In this document: one piece after another, positions 25,808 to 34,261 of the stretch | How positions within the stretch are numbered: the first letter of the stretch is position 1 | Layout: every line of letters begins with the position of its first letter | DNA from: Hyphomicrobiales bacterium | Lineage (GTDB): Bacteria > Pseudomonadota > Alphaproteobacteria > Rhizobiales > Beijerinckiaceae | Length of the DNA: 51,992 bases | Direction of reading: 5' to 3' | Assembly: GCA_947454055.1 (NCBI GenBank) | Contig: CANGIS010000018.1 | Coordinates: 1 to 51,992 of the forward strand | Made by a program: the position numbers and the translations under genes | The notes under the pieces: model-generated | The model's input: only the letters and a program-made list of their open reading frames with translations | Database searches by the model: none | Told to the model about the DNA's origin: nothing

Positions 25808-27445
25808 ATGGCCACGCCGGACATCCACCCCAACCACGATCTCATTCTTCAAATCGACCATCTCGCGGTCGAAGTGCCCTCGGGCACGCGGATTGTCGAT
25901 GATGTATCGCTGGAACTCAGGCGCGGCGAAGTTTTGGGCCTGATCGGCGAGTCGGGTGCAGGCAAATCGACCATCGGGCTAGCGGCCTTGCATTATGGCC
26001 GTGGTGCGTGCCGGATCGCTGGCGGCGCCATTCTGCTCGAAGGCGTCGATTTAAGAAAACTTGACCCGGTTGCATGCCGCAATATTCGTGGCCGTCGGGT
26101 CGCCTATATCGCCCAAAGTGCGGCAGCAGCGTTCAACCCCGCCATCCGGATCATCGATCAGGTGATGGAAGGGCCGCTCTGGCACGGATTGATGAACGAG
26201 GCCGAGGCACGGGCCTGGGCGCTGGAGCTTTTCCACGCGCTGGACCTGCCCAATCCCGACACGTTCGGTGACCGCTACCCGCATCAGGTTTCCGGCGGGC
26301 AGTTACAACGCGCCATGGCGGCGATGGCGATGTCCTGCCGTCCCGATATTCTGGTGCTCGACGAGCCGACCACCGCTCTCGATGTAACGACCCAGATCGA
26401 AGTGCTGGCGCTGCTCAAAAAGCTGATCCGTGATTTCAATACGGCCGCCCTTTATATTTCGCATGATCTGGCCGTTGTGGCGCAAGTCGCCGACCGGATA
26501 ATGGTGTTGCGTCATGGCAAGATGGTGGAAACGGGGCCAACAAGCCAAATTCTACTCGCTCCTTCGATGGATTACACCCACGCGCTGGTGGCCGAACGCA
26601 AAGCCGCCGATACGCTATCGGTCATCTCGTCCGAGCGGCATGACAAGCCTGTGCTGGAAGCCCATGATGTAACCGGCATTTACGGCACCTTCACCGCGGT
26701 GAAAAAGGTCTCGATTTCGGTCGCACGCGGTGAAACCGTAGCGGTTGTCGGCGAGTCCGGCTCGGGCAAAAGCTCGCTGGCCCGATTGATCGTGGGGCTT
26801 TTGCCGACGAAAACGGGCGCGGTAAAGCTGCACGGGGAAACGCTGGCACCCGCGCTTCGCCAACGCAACCTCGATACGCTTCGCAAGGTCCAGCTGATTT
26901 ATCAGCAGCCCGATGTGGCGCTTAATCCGCACCAGACCATCGGCGAGATTATTGGTCGTCCGGTAGCGTTTTATTTCAACCGTACGCCGGCGGAAGTCAA
27001 AGCCCGCGTCGCCGAATTGCTGCGGCTGGTCGGTTTGCCGGAGGACTATGCCGGCCGGCTTTCAACCGCCCTGTCGGGTGGCCAGAAGCAACGGATCTGC
27101 ATCGCCCGCGCGCTGGCCGCCGAGCCGGACGTGATCATTTGCGACGAGCCCACATCGGCGCTCGACCAATTGGTGGCAGATGAAATCCTGAAACTTCTCA
27201 AGATGTTGCAGGATGATCTTGGTGTTGGCTATCTGTTCATTACCCATGATCTGGGTATTGTTCGCCGCATCGCGCACCGGACGGCCGTGATGCTGAAGGG
27301 TGAAATTGTAGCCCAAGGTCCGACGGCGGAGATTTTCGCTCCGCCCTTCCATCCCTATACCGAAAAGCTGCTCTCCTCGGTTCCCGAAATGCGGACGGAT
27401 TGGCTGGACGAGGTGCTGACGAAACGCGTGGCGACCGCCCGTTAA
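25808..27445 (+). CDS. ABC transporter ATP-binding protein with two fused ATPase domains (DppD-DppF type)
   Basis: A 545-residue protein in which both ATPases of an oligopeptide-type importer are fused. Domain 1 (about 12-265) has Walker A GESGAGKST (47-55), signature VSGGQLQRAM and Walker B ILVLDEPTTALD. Domain 2 (about 280-540) has Walker A GESGSGKSS, signature LSGGQKQRIC and Walker B VIICDEPTSALD, with the PTAEIFAPPFHPYTEKLLSSVPE tail typical of the DppF half. Fused versions are frequent in Alphaproteobacteria. It is the last gene of the importer and converges with modA 12 bases later, without an obvious terminator. Confidence 0.94.
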   Translation: MATPDIHPNHDLILQIDHLAVEVPSGTRIVDDVSLELRRGEVLGLIGESGAGKSTIGLAALHYGRGACRIAGGAILLEGVDLRKLDPVACRNIRGRRVAYIAQSAAAAFNPAIRIIDQVMEGPLWHGLMNEAEARAWALELFHALDLPNPDTFGDRYPHQVSGGQLQRAMAAMAMSCRPDILVLDEPTTALDVTTQIEVLALLKKLIRDFNTAALYISHDLAVVAQVADRIMVLRHGKMVETGPTSQILLAPSMDYTHALVAERKAADTLSVISSERHDKPVLEAHDVTGIYGTFTAVKKVSISVARGETVAVVGESGSGKSSLARLIVGLLPTKTGAVKLHGETLAPALRQRNLDTLRKVQLIYQQPDVALNPHQTIGEIIGRPVAFYFNRTPAEVKARVAELLRLVGLPEDYAGRLSTALSGGQKQRICIARALAAEPDVIICDEPTSALDQLVADEILKLLKMLQDDLGVGYLFITHDLGIVRRIAHRTAVMLKGEIVAQGPTAEIFAPPFHPYTEKLLSSVPEMRTDWLDEVLTKRVATAR

Positions 27446-27457
27446 ATACCGTCCCTT

Positions 27458-28234
27458 TTATCGGCCGAGCACCGGAAAGCCGGCACGCTCAAAGATCGCC
27501 TTTGCCGATGGACCGCGAAGATACGCCAGAAACTGCGCCGCCCCCTCGCCTTTCGCCGTCGTGGTCGCGGCAAACGGATAGATGATCGGCTCGTGGCTCT
27601 CTTCCGGAAAGACGGCAACGACCCTGACATTGGGTTCGACTTTGGCGTCGGTGGCGTAAACGATGCCCAGCGGGGCCTCGCCGCGCGCCACGAAGGCGAG
27701 CGTGGAGCGAACATTGTCCGCCTGTGCCAGACGGCTCTCCAGATCACCCCAGAAGCCCAGATTCTGAAACGCGGCTTTGGCATAGATACCCGCCGGCACC
27801 GCCGCAACATCGCAGGTTGAAAGACGCCCGTCCCCCAAGGCTTTGAGGACGGAGGCTCGGGTCAATTCGAGGGTTGAAACAGCCGACGACGCCGGCGCAA
27901 TGACAACCAGCGTATTTCCCAACAGATTGACGCGCGTTTCCGAACGGATCAGTTTTTTGTCAGCGACATAATCCATCCATTTGAGATCGGCAGAGGCAAA
28001 GAGATCGGCGGGTGCACCATTCTCGATCTGTTTGGCGAGGGCGGACGAAGCGGCGAAGGAAAAGCGTATCTCGGGCCCGCCCGAGGCGGTAAAAGCCTTG
28101 CCTGCCTCCTCGAGGACATCTTTCAGCGAGGCGGCAGCGAAAACGGTGACGGGCGTGGAATCAGCTTTGGCCGGTGCAATAACCACCATGGCCATCAACA
28201 AAGACGCCATCAGGGCGCGGGGCGCACGAAACAT
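27458..28234 (-). CDS. modA: Molybdate ABC transporter substrate-binding protein
   Basis: A 258-residue periplasmic binding protein for molybdate or tungstate. The signal peptide is about 1-24 (ending PAKA-D). The mature start TPVTVFAAASLKDVLEEAGKAF, then FSFAASSALAKQIENGAPADLFASAD, carries the serine-rich oxyanion-binding loops of ModA. GDGRLSTCDVAAVPAGIYA and ALGIVY-like PLGIVYATDA complete the pattern. No modB or modC lies next to it, so it must work with a permease encoded elsewhere or be a leftover. The 167 bases upstream (28235-28401) show no ModE site or molybdenum-cofactor riboswitch that I recognise. Confidence 0.92.
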   Translation of the reverse strand: MFRAPRALMASLLMAMVVIAPAKADSTPVTVFAAASLKDVLEEAGKAFTASGGPEIRFSFAASSALAKQIENGAPADLFASADLKWMDYVADKKLIRSETRVNLLGNTLVVIAPASSAVSTLELTRASVLKALGDGRLSTCDVAAVPAGIYAKAAFQNLGFWGDLESRLAQADNVRSTLAFVARGEAPLGIVYATDAKVEPNVRVVAVFPEESHEPIIYPFAATTTAKGEGAAQFLAYLRGPSAKAIFERAGFPVLGR

Positions 28235-28401
28235 GGGCGGTTCTCCAGAACTTCAGGATCAAAGGGAAACATCCCAGCCTGTCGTCCGGAACCGCTCGAC
28301 CGGAGACAAAAAGGCAGGCGCACGGCGAGCCTCAAATGCTAGTGCGGGCAAAATGCCGCCCATTTCACGATTTGTCAAAGGCTAGCCGCAGGCTGCATGG
28401 C

Positions 28402-29682
28402 CTAATCGTCGTTTTTGCCATGGATCCGGCGAATGCGGGCCACAACGATCGCAACCGCAAGGATGGCGAGGGGCACGGCAAGGGCTGTAGCCACCCCTGC
28501 GTCGATTGGAAAATAGCCGCTTTCTCGAGCGCCTTTGAAAACATATCCCGCCAAGCCGACAATATAGTAACTGATGGCGGCCACCGAGAGGCCTTCAACG
28601 GTCTGCTGCAACCGCAACTGCATCCGCGCGCGTTTGTTCATCGAGGCCAGAAGATCGCGATTTTGGCGTTCGATTTCGACATCGACCCGCGTTCGAAGCA
28701 AATTCGTCGCCCGCGTAAGCTTGCGTGACAAATTGGCCTGCCGCTCCTCCAGCATCATGCAGGTACGCAGTGCGGGTGCGACGCGTCGGGCCAGAAAGGC
28801 TTCGAAGGTGGGCCATCCATCCACCGGCTCTTCACCGATGGTCTGCAATCTCTGGTGGACGATGCTGTCATAGGCCCGACTGGCGCCAAAACGATAACCC
28901 GAAACCGCCGAATCGGCTTCGAGCGTTGCAGCCAACAGCGTCAATTCGTTGAGGAGCGTATGGTCGGCGGCCAGCCCCTCGGTTTCCGTCATGGACCGCG
29001 CGATCCGGATCAGCGTATCTTCGATCGACTTGACCGCCGGACCGATCTTTTGGGCCTCCGGCAGACCAAGCAAGGCCAGCATCCGGTAGGTCTCGATCTC
29101 GAGCAAGCGCTGTACGAGCGCTCCCGCCCGCGCAGGCGTCAAGCCGTGATCTTCGACGAATAGCCGCACAAAGCCCTTCGCATCGGCGCGGAAATCGGTC
29201 GCAATCACCGCGCCCGACCGTTCAACCCTGGCCATTGCCAGACTGGTTGGATCAAACAGGGTTTGCGCCGTTGTGCCCGTTCCAGCCGGTGACAGGCTCA
29301 GGTCGATTGCGACCAGAAGCGGCCCCGGTTGCGGGATTTTTTCCATCCCTACATCATCCCCCATCGTCAATTCATCAAACGGCGCTGCACTGTAAGCAGA
29401 CACATCCCAGGTATAGGTGGTGAATTCCGTGTGCTGTTCCCACTGGATGGTCGCATGGCCGATGGTGGCGCGGTGGTGCTTGGCCCAGATCGGCGGCGGT
29501 GGCGCGGAATGAAACAGGCAAAACAGCGTAAAGGCTTTCCGATCCTCCGCCGCCTGAGCGGCATTGGTCATGAACGCATAATGGCGCAACCGCGCCGGTG
29601 TTGCGATGGAGTGGAAGGGCCGTGCGTGAACTTCCGATAACACCGCTTCGCGATGGTGATGCGGCACAAACTTATTCGTCAT
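28402..29682 (-). CDS. DUF3422 family membrane protein
   Basis: A protein of about 426 residues of DUF3422, found mostly in Proteobacteria and without assigned function. The family's N-terminal motif HREAVLSEVHARPFHSI is present, as is the WEQHTEFTTYTW motif. A helical region follows (RLLEIETYRMLALLGLPEAQ, then TNLLRTRVDVEIERQNRDLL), and two membrane helices lie at the C terminus (about 370-390 and 400-420), so most of the protein faces the cytoplasm. The ATG at 29682 is preferred; an in-frame GTG lies four codons upstream. It is 167 bases upstream of modA on the same strand and may share its transcript. Confidence 0.88.
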   Translation of the reverse strand: MTNKFVPHHHREAVLSEVHARPFHSIATPARLRHYAFMTNAAQAAEDRKAFTLFCLFHSAPPPPIWAKHHRATIGHATIQWEQHTEFTTYTWDVSAYSAAPFDELTMGDDVGMEKIPQPGPLLVAIDLSLSPAGTGTTAQTLFDPTSLAMARVERSGAVIATDFRADAKGFVRLFVEDHGLTPARAGALVQRLLEIETYRMLALLGLPEAQKIGPAVKSIEDTLIRIARSMTETEGLAADHTLLNELTLLAATLEADSAVSGYRFGASRAYDSIVHQRLQTIGEEPVDGWPTFEAFLARRVAPALRTCMMLEERQANLSRKLTRATNLLRTRVDVEIERQNRDLLASMNKRARMQLRLQQTVEGLSVAAISYYIVGLAGYVFKGARESGYFPIDAGVATALAVPLAILAVAIVVARIRRIHGKNDD

Positions 29683-29790
29683 TGGCTGGGCCACTCCCGA
29701 TCATCGTGCTGAATGAATTGTCGATCTTATCGCCCGCTGGTCGCGCGAGGGCGCATAGAGCTTACCCATTTTTGGACCATCTATCGAAAG

Positions 29791-30960
29791 TTACGAAACC
29801 GTCTTTGCGAGTTCACGGAATACGGCGAGGCAATCGCGATCAAGATCGTCGTCGACAGGGGCTGCCTGCGCCGATGTTTTGGCAATCACAACCTCATGCA
29901 CCGGATCGATATAGATCCACTGGCCATGGATGCCGATGGCGCAAAGCGTGTGGTTTTGATCGCCCGTTTGATACCATTGGCTGCGATAGCGCCCCTCGGT
30001 CAGCAAATGCTGACCGCCCTTGACCCAAGCCTCGCGGCTGCCCTGCGTTGCCATGTCCGTGATCCATGCCTCCGGCACGATTTGGTTGCTTCCGACCCTA
30101 CCCTGATTGCGCACCATCTCACCGAGGCGGGCCAGATCGTCAACGGTCACACAGATACCGCCCGCCGCCCTCGGATGACCCGCGCCATCCACCGTGACAT
30201 AGGCATCCGACCGCGCGCCGATTTTTGACCAAAGCAGATCGGACGCCAAAGCCGCGAAAGGCCGGCCGCCTGCGCGCTCAACCACCATGCCGAGCACGTC
30301 ACTGGTGGGCGAGGCATAGAAAAATACATCGCCATGGGGACGTGGCAAGCGAGGCAGCGTTTGCGCGAACGTCAGCAGATCCAGCGTTTCCTTCGTCCGA
30401 TCGACCGGGTTCCACAACATCGCACGGCGATAACGGCCGAAGGCGCTTTCGGGGTTCAGATAGTCTTCGACAAAATCAAGGCTGACCGTCATGTCCAACA
30501 GATGCCGCACGGTGCATTCATCGCCATAGGCCGAACCTTCAAGCTCCGGCAGATAACGGGTTACCCGCGCCTCGGGGTCGAGCTTGCCCTGCCCTGCGAG
30601 AATGCCGGCCAAAAGCCCGGTGATCGATTTGCTGACAGAAAACAGGAGGTGGGGTTCCCGGACATCACATTCGGATGAAACCCATTTCAGCGCCACCTTG
30701 CCGGCCTTCAGCACCACAAGCGCGTTGGTTTCCGTATCGGTTAGAAACTGATCCAGCGTAACCCTTTGCCCGTTGGCGAGCGGCACCTGCAGGGACTTGC
30801 CGGCCGCAACATTCTGTTCAGGCTCGAGGGATGCGCCGGCCGATGCTCTTATTGCCGCTGTCGGCACCATTTCCCGAACATGCTGGAACGACCATCGGTT
30901 GAACGGCGATAAACGCCAATTGGCAATCGACACGCCTGAAGGTCTCGCATCCAACGTCAT
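29791..30960 (-). CDS. Serine hydrolase of the beta-lactamase family (6-aminohexanoate-dimer hydrolase/EstB-like)
   Basis: A 389-residue protein with the class C beta-lactamase fold and no signal peptide. The active-site set is S108-V-S-K111 in LLFSVSKSITG, a tyrosine motif in FFYASPTSDVLGMV, and GIHGQWIYIDP, the HGQ form seen in NylB-like amide hydrolases and EstB-type esterases. It differs clearly from the 375-residue hydrolase at 19469. The ATG at 30960 is chosen since AAGGGGGA precedes it by eight bases. Further upstream the frame runs through the tRNA-Ser gene and is not coding. It is probably transcribed alone. Substrate unknown. Confidence 0.88.
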   Translation of the reverse strand: MTLDARPSGVSIANWRLSPFNRWSFQHVREMVPTAAIRASAGASLEPEQNVAAGKSLQVPLANGQRVTLDQFLTDTETNALVVLKAGKVALKWVSSECDVREPHLLFSVSKSITGLLAGILAGQGKLDPEARVTRYLPELEGSAYGDECTVRHLLDMTVSLDFVEDYLNPESAFGRYRRAMLWNPVDRTKETLDLLTFAQTLPRLPRPHGDVFFYASPTSDVLGMVVERAGGRPFAALASDLLWSKIGARSDAYVTVDGAGHPRAAGGICVTVDDLARLGEMVRNQGRVGSNQIVPEAWITDMATQGSREAWVKGGQHLLTEGRYRSQWYQTGDQNHTLCAIGIHGQWIYIDPVHEVVIAKTSAQAAPVDDDLDRDCLAVFRELAKTVS

Positions 30961-31120
30961 CGCACAGATCCCCCTTGCGCTATTTTTTTCAAGGTATAGC
31001 GGAAGAATCGGCGGGACGAAATGGTGCTGCGCCGCGCGTCTGTGCAGCGGGTTTGTGATGAAGGATCCGCAACAACCCGTGTCAGGGCCGGTCACGAGGG
31101 GCAAACCATAATGGGAATAT

Positions 31121-31211
31121 TGGCGGAGAGGGTGGGATTCGAACCCACGGAACCGGTTTAGGGTTCGCTCAGTTAGCAACCGAGTGCTTTCGGCCTCTCA
31201 GCCACCTCTCC
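31121..31211 (-). tRNA. tRNA-Ser(GCU)
   Basis: The minus strand folds as a type II tRNA with a long variable arm. The acceptor stem is GGAGAGG/CCTCTCC, followed by discriminator G and an encoded CCA. The anticodon stem CTCGG/CTGAG carries the loop TTGCTAA, so the anticodon is GCT, reading AGC and AGU serine codons. The T arm is GTGGG-TTCGAAT-CCCAC. Confidence 0.97.
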
Positions 31212-31313
31212 GCAACGCCATCGATATGCCCGATGCCGAAGCAAATGACAAGACCGTCTCTTGCGGGTTGGCAACGATCCGCACCGTTGGACGATATTTC
31301 CTTCGTTAACGCT

Positions 31314-31571
31314 TCAAGACGGCGTCGCAAAATACTCGCGGGCAAGGCGTTGGGCGCGGGAAATTTCGTCACGCGTCATCTCCATTGCCAGTTCGGCCCG
31401 CAAATGCGCCGCCTCCTGCGAGCCGCAGGCCGCTGCGATGTTGAACCATTTATGGGCCGTCACCCGATCAGGCGCCCTGTCCCGCCCGAGCGAAGCGCCA
31501 ATGCCCAGTTTCGTGAAATGCTCCGCCTCGGCATCGGCCTGACAAAGCCAGTTTTTGGCAAAAGAACCCAT
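31314..31571 (-). CDS. Short Sel1-repeat-like protein
   Basis: An 85-residue soluble protein with about one and a half Sel1/TPR-like repeats: AEHFTKLGIGASLGRDRAPDRVTAHKWFNIAAACGSQEAAHLRAELA. It is followed by a helix, MTRDEISRAQRLAREYF, typical of a small conserved alphaproteobacterial family. Sel1 repeats usually bind proteins; no partner can be named. GGGAG lies eight bases before the ATG at 31571. It is a single gene between tRNA-Ser and the OFA transporter, from which it diverges. Confidence 0.8.
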   Translation of the reverse strand: MGSFAKNWLCQADAEAEHFTKLGIGASLGRDRAPDRVTAHKWFNIAAACGSQEAAHLRAELAMEMTRDEISRAQRLAREYFATPS

Positions 31572-31882
31572 CGAATTTCTCCCGATCTCAGACGTGGAGG
31601 CCATATGTCCCCATGCCGGCGCATTCTGCGCACGGGCTCAAAACAACACGCTTGATTTGAAATTTTCGGCAAAATAATCGCTAAAATTGTTTCATTCGGC
31701 GTGGAATTCAACCCAAAGCTGCTTAAGATTGGCCGATTGTCGCTCTCAGGGATAAATTTCTCCATCTGGTATCCTAGCGGAAAGCGAGTATGATCTGCTC
31801 GGAATATTCGTCGTACAAAATGTGTGATAGTTTGATCGGCGCGTGACTTAAAAATCAATAAACGAAAAACGGGGGAAGACGC
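31572..31882 (+). promoter_or_regulatory. Intergenic region before the OFA transporter, with a possible GntR-type site
   Basis: These 311 bases hold no credible gene. TCGTCGTACAA at 31808-31818 fits the TnGTnnnACnA pattern recognised by FadR-subfamily GntR regulators and lies 65 bases before the transporter ATG. Promoter boxes are not clear. A good Shine-Dalgarno sequence (GGGGGAAG) stands before the ATG. The site could be chance, since only six positions are constrained. Confidence 0.28.
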
Positions 31883-33574
31883 ATGACAGACAATACCGCC
31901 GCGGGGTCGGGGCTGCTTGATCGCTCGCGCACCATCGCTCAACCTGGGTTTAACCGCTGGCTCGTTCCGCCGGCTGCCCTGGCTATTCATCTTTGTATCG
32001 GCATGGCCTACGGATTTTCCGTGTTTTGGCTGCCCTTGTCGCAAGCCATCGGCATCACGAAGCCGGTTGCCTGTCCCGACGGTTCGGGCGTTTGGAATGC
32101 TCTGTTCACCACGCTGTGCGACTGGAAAGTCGCGGAACTGGGCTGGATGTACACGCTGTTTTTTGTTCTGCTCGGCTCTTCGGCGGCGATTTGGGGCGGC
32201 TGGCTCGAGCGGGAAGGTCCGCGTAAGGCAGGCGTCGTATCGGCGTTGTGCTGGTGCGGAGGCCTCGTGATCTCGGCCTTCGGTGTCTACACGCATCAAT
32301 TGTGGCTGATGTGGCTCGGATCGGGCTTTATCGGCGGCATCGGTCTTGGCCTGGGCTATATCTCGCCCGTCTCCACCCTCGTCAAATGGTTTCCGGACCG
32401 TCGCGGTATGGCGACCGGCATGGCCATTATGGGCTTTGGCGGCGGCGCAATGATCGGCTCTCCTTTGGCTAATCTTCTGATGAACGGTGGCAATATTTTC
32501 GAGTGGAAAGGTGCTTTTGCGTATTTTCATGTCGATGGCTTCAAAACGGCAACCTCGGTTGGCGTTTGGGAAACCTTCACCGTCATGGCGCTTGTCTATT
32601 TCGCCTTCATGATTGCGGGCGCCTTTGGCTATCGCGTGCCGCCGGCAGGCTGGAAACCGGATGGCTGGACGCCGCCGGCATCCAATGGCGATTCCATGAT
32701 CACCACCGGCAATGTCCACCTGAAGGATGCCCATAAGACGCCGCAGTTCTGGCTGATCTGGGCTGTGCTCTGCCTCAATGTTTCGGCGGGTATTGGTGTG
32801 ATCGGCATGGCTTCACCGATGTTGCAGGAAATCTTCGGTGGCGCGTTGCTGGGCCATCCGGAAATTGGCTTTGCTGCGCTCGATGCAGGCCAGAAGACGG
32901 CGATTGCAGGGATTGCGGCAGGCTTTGCCGGCTTGCTGTCGCTGTTTAACATTGGCGGCCGCTTCTTCTGGGCATCGCTTTCCGATAAAATCGGACGCAA
33001 AATGACCTATTTCGTGTTTTTCGGTCTTGGCATTCTGCTGTATGCCTCTGCACCGTCCTTCGCGCATATGGGCTCGAAAGCGCTGTTTGTCGGAGCGTTC
33101 TGCGTCATTCTCTCGATGTATGGTGGCGGCTTTGCCACGGTACCGGCTTATCTTGCCGATATGTTCGGCACGCAATTCGTCGGCGCCATCCATGGCCGCT
33201 TGCTGACGGCGTGGTCGACAGCGGGTATTATTGGTCCGGTCGTGGTCAATTACATCCGTGAATTCAACAAATCGGCTGGCGTACCCGCCGACAAGCTCTA
33301 TGACTTCACAATGTATATTCTGGCGGGCATGTTGGTGCTGGGCTTCCTCGCCAATGCGATGATCAAGCCGGTCGCGGCGAAATGGTTCATGAGCGAGGCG
33401 GAGGTCAAGGCCCTGCAAGCCAAGACGGCAACTTCCGTTTCCGCCTCGGGATCCTTCGGCATCGGCCGTGGCGGCCTTGACCGCCAAGCCGCGCTGGCCT
33501 GGCTCGCGGTTGGTATTCCGATCCTCTGGGGCATCTGGATCACGCTGCAAAGCGCGATCAGGATTTTCAGCTGA
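31883..33574 (+). CDS. OFA-family (oxalate/formate antiporter-like) MFS transporter
   Basis: A 563-residue inner-membrane transporter of the major facilitator superfamily, OFA branch, which includes OxlT and many carboxylate transporters. About 12 helices are visible. Family features are the AIHLCIGMAYGFSVFWLPLS first helix, GGIGLGLGYISPVSTLVKWFPDRRGMATGMAIMGFGGGAMIG, and the second-half motif FNIGGRFFWASLSDKIGRK. It is longer than OxlT (about 418 residues). The extra length is an outward loop between helices 1 and 2 with two cysteines (PVACPDGSG and TLCDW), a central loop before KDAHKTPQFWLIW, and an extra C-terminal helix. It is a single-gene unit with its own terminator. The substrate is probably a small carboxylate, by family only. 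Confidence 0.88.
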   Translation: MTDNTAAGSGLLDRSRTIAQPGFNRWLVPPAALAIHLCIGMAYGFSVFWLPLSQAIGITKPVACPDGSGVWNALFTTLCDWKVAELGWMYTLFFVLLGSSAAIWGGWLEREGPRKAGVVSALCWCGGLVISAFGVYTHQLWLMWLGSGFIGGIGLGLGYISPVSTLVKWFPDRRGMATGMAIMGFGGGAMIGSPLANLLMNGGNIFEWKGAFAYFHVDGFKTATSVGVWETFTVMALVYFAFMIAGAFGYRVPPAGWKPDGWTPPASNGDSMITTGNVHLKDAHKTPQFWLIWAVLCLNVSAGIGVIGMASPMLQEIFGGALLGHPEIGFAALDAGQKTAIAGIAAGFAGLLSLFNIGGRFFWASLSDKIGRKMTYFVFFGLGILLYASAPSFAHMGSKALFVGAFCVILSMYGGGFATVPAYLADMFGTQFVGAIHGRLLTAWSTAGIIGPVVVNYIREFNKSAGVPADKLYDFTMYILAGMLVLGFLANAMIKPVAAKWFMSEAEVKALQAKTATSVSASGSFGIGRGGLDRQAALAWLAVGIPILWGIWITLQSAIRIFS

Positions 33575-33598
33575 GCGCTGATACCCAACCACCAACAG

Positions 33599-33627
33599 AA
33601 AAGGGAGCCGCAAGGCTCCCTTTTTTA
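33599..33627 (+). terminator. Rho-independent terminator of the OFA transporter gene
   Basis: AAAAGGGAGCC, loop GCAA, GGCTCCCTTTTTT, beginning about 25 bases after the stop codon. Confidence 0.88.
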
Positions 33628-33756
33628 TGGGATCAGATCATGGTGCAAAACGTCAACAGGGCCAAATTGGGCACAGCGAGAAACCTGCTTGGTAGCAGTT
33701 GGTATTGTTTCCCGGCTCAATTTAGCTGAAGTGCCACCCTCGCCCAGGTGGCGGAA

Positions 33757-33841
33757 TGGTGCGGCCAAGAGGACTCGAACCTCCACGGGTCTCCCCACTA
33801 GCACCTCAAGCTAGCGCGTCTACCAATTCCGCCATGGCCGC
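33757..33841 (-). tRNA. tRNA-Leu(GAG)
   Basis: The minus strand gives a type II tRNA: acceptor stem GCGGCCA/TGGCCGC, discriminator A and encoded CCA. The D arm is GGCGGAATTGGTAGACGC, and the anticodon stem CTAGC/GCTAG carries loop TTGAGGT, anticodon GAG. The T arm is GGAGG-TTCGAGT-CCTCT. It reads CUC and CUU leucine codons. A hairpin (GCCACC/GGTGGC, 33733-33752) lies just after its 3' end. Confidence 0.97.
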
Positions 33842-33938
33842 GGAGCATTCCGGAGGGCACTTAACCCCCGAACGAGGCGGTTCTGTAACAGATGGATTGG
33901 GAGGCGACAAGCGCCGATCCGAAATTATCCCGATTTAA

Positions 33939-34166
33939 TCACGCCGCACGGACCCGTTCGGATATTTCGATCAACACCCGATCGCCCTTGACGACAACCT
34001 CGCCGCGCGCAATCAAATGATCATTCGCCCGTATTTCGACAAGATCACTGGGCGAAGGATCAAACCGCAGGACGGCCCCGCGGGCCAGATTGATAAATTC
34101 GCGCACCGTCATCTGGCGTGCTCCAAGGACGACCGCAATATCGACAAATACACCTTCCACCGTCAT
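33939..34166 (-). CDS. Stand-alone SpoA (FliN/FliM C-terminal type) domain protein
   Basis: A 75-residue protein that consists of one SpoA domain, the fold of FliN, the C-terminal part of FliM and the HrcQ/YscQ C-ring proteins. The match runs over the whole chain: [31 protein letters not shown], then [29 protein letters not shown]. This corresponds to the FliN core [14 protein letters not shown]. FliN proteins normally have an N-terminal extension before this core; here it is absent. No flagellar or type III secretion gene is in the window. It may be a C-ring part encoded away from its operon or a separate adaptor. It diverges from lipB. Confidence 0.82.
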   Translation of the reverse strand: MTVEGVFVDIAVVLGARQMTVREFINLARGAVLRFDPSPSDLVEIRANDHLIARGEVVVKGDRVLIEISERVRAA

Positions 34167-34261
34167 CGCCCACCGCCTCTGCTCTTAGTCCCTTTTCAAC
34201 CATCGTTTTTCTTGGTGAAGATTTGGTAAATATACGCACATCCCCTCACCCCCACAGCACC

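Noticed and set aside
28235-28401. ModE site or molybdenum-cofactor riboswitch upstream of modA
   Set aside because: No matching palindrome or conserved riboswitch segments were seen in the 167-base gap.
30961-31179. A 73-residue in-frame N-terminal extension of the serine hydrolase at 29791-30960
   Set aside because: The extension is the translated complement of tRNA-Ser (it even gives the common GFESHPLRQ artefact), while a strong ribosome-binding site stands before the ATG at 30960.
31460-32734. Long minus-strand open frame of 424 codons
   Set aside because: It lies antisense to the start of the OFA transporter and across the Sel1-like gene, and its product has no recognisable domain. 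It is a shadow of high-GC codon use.
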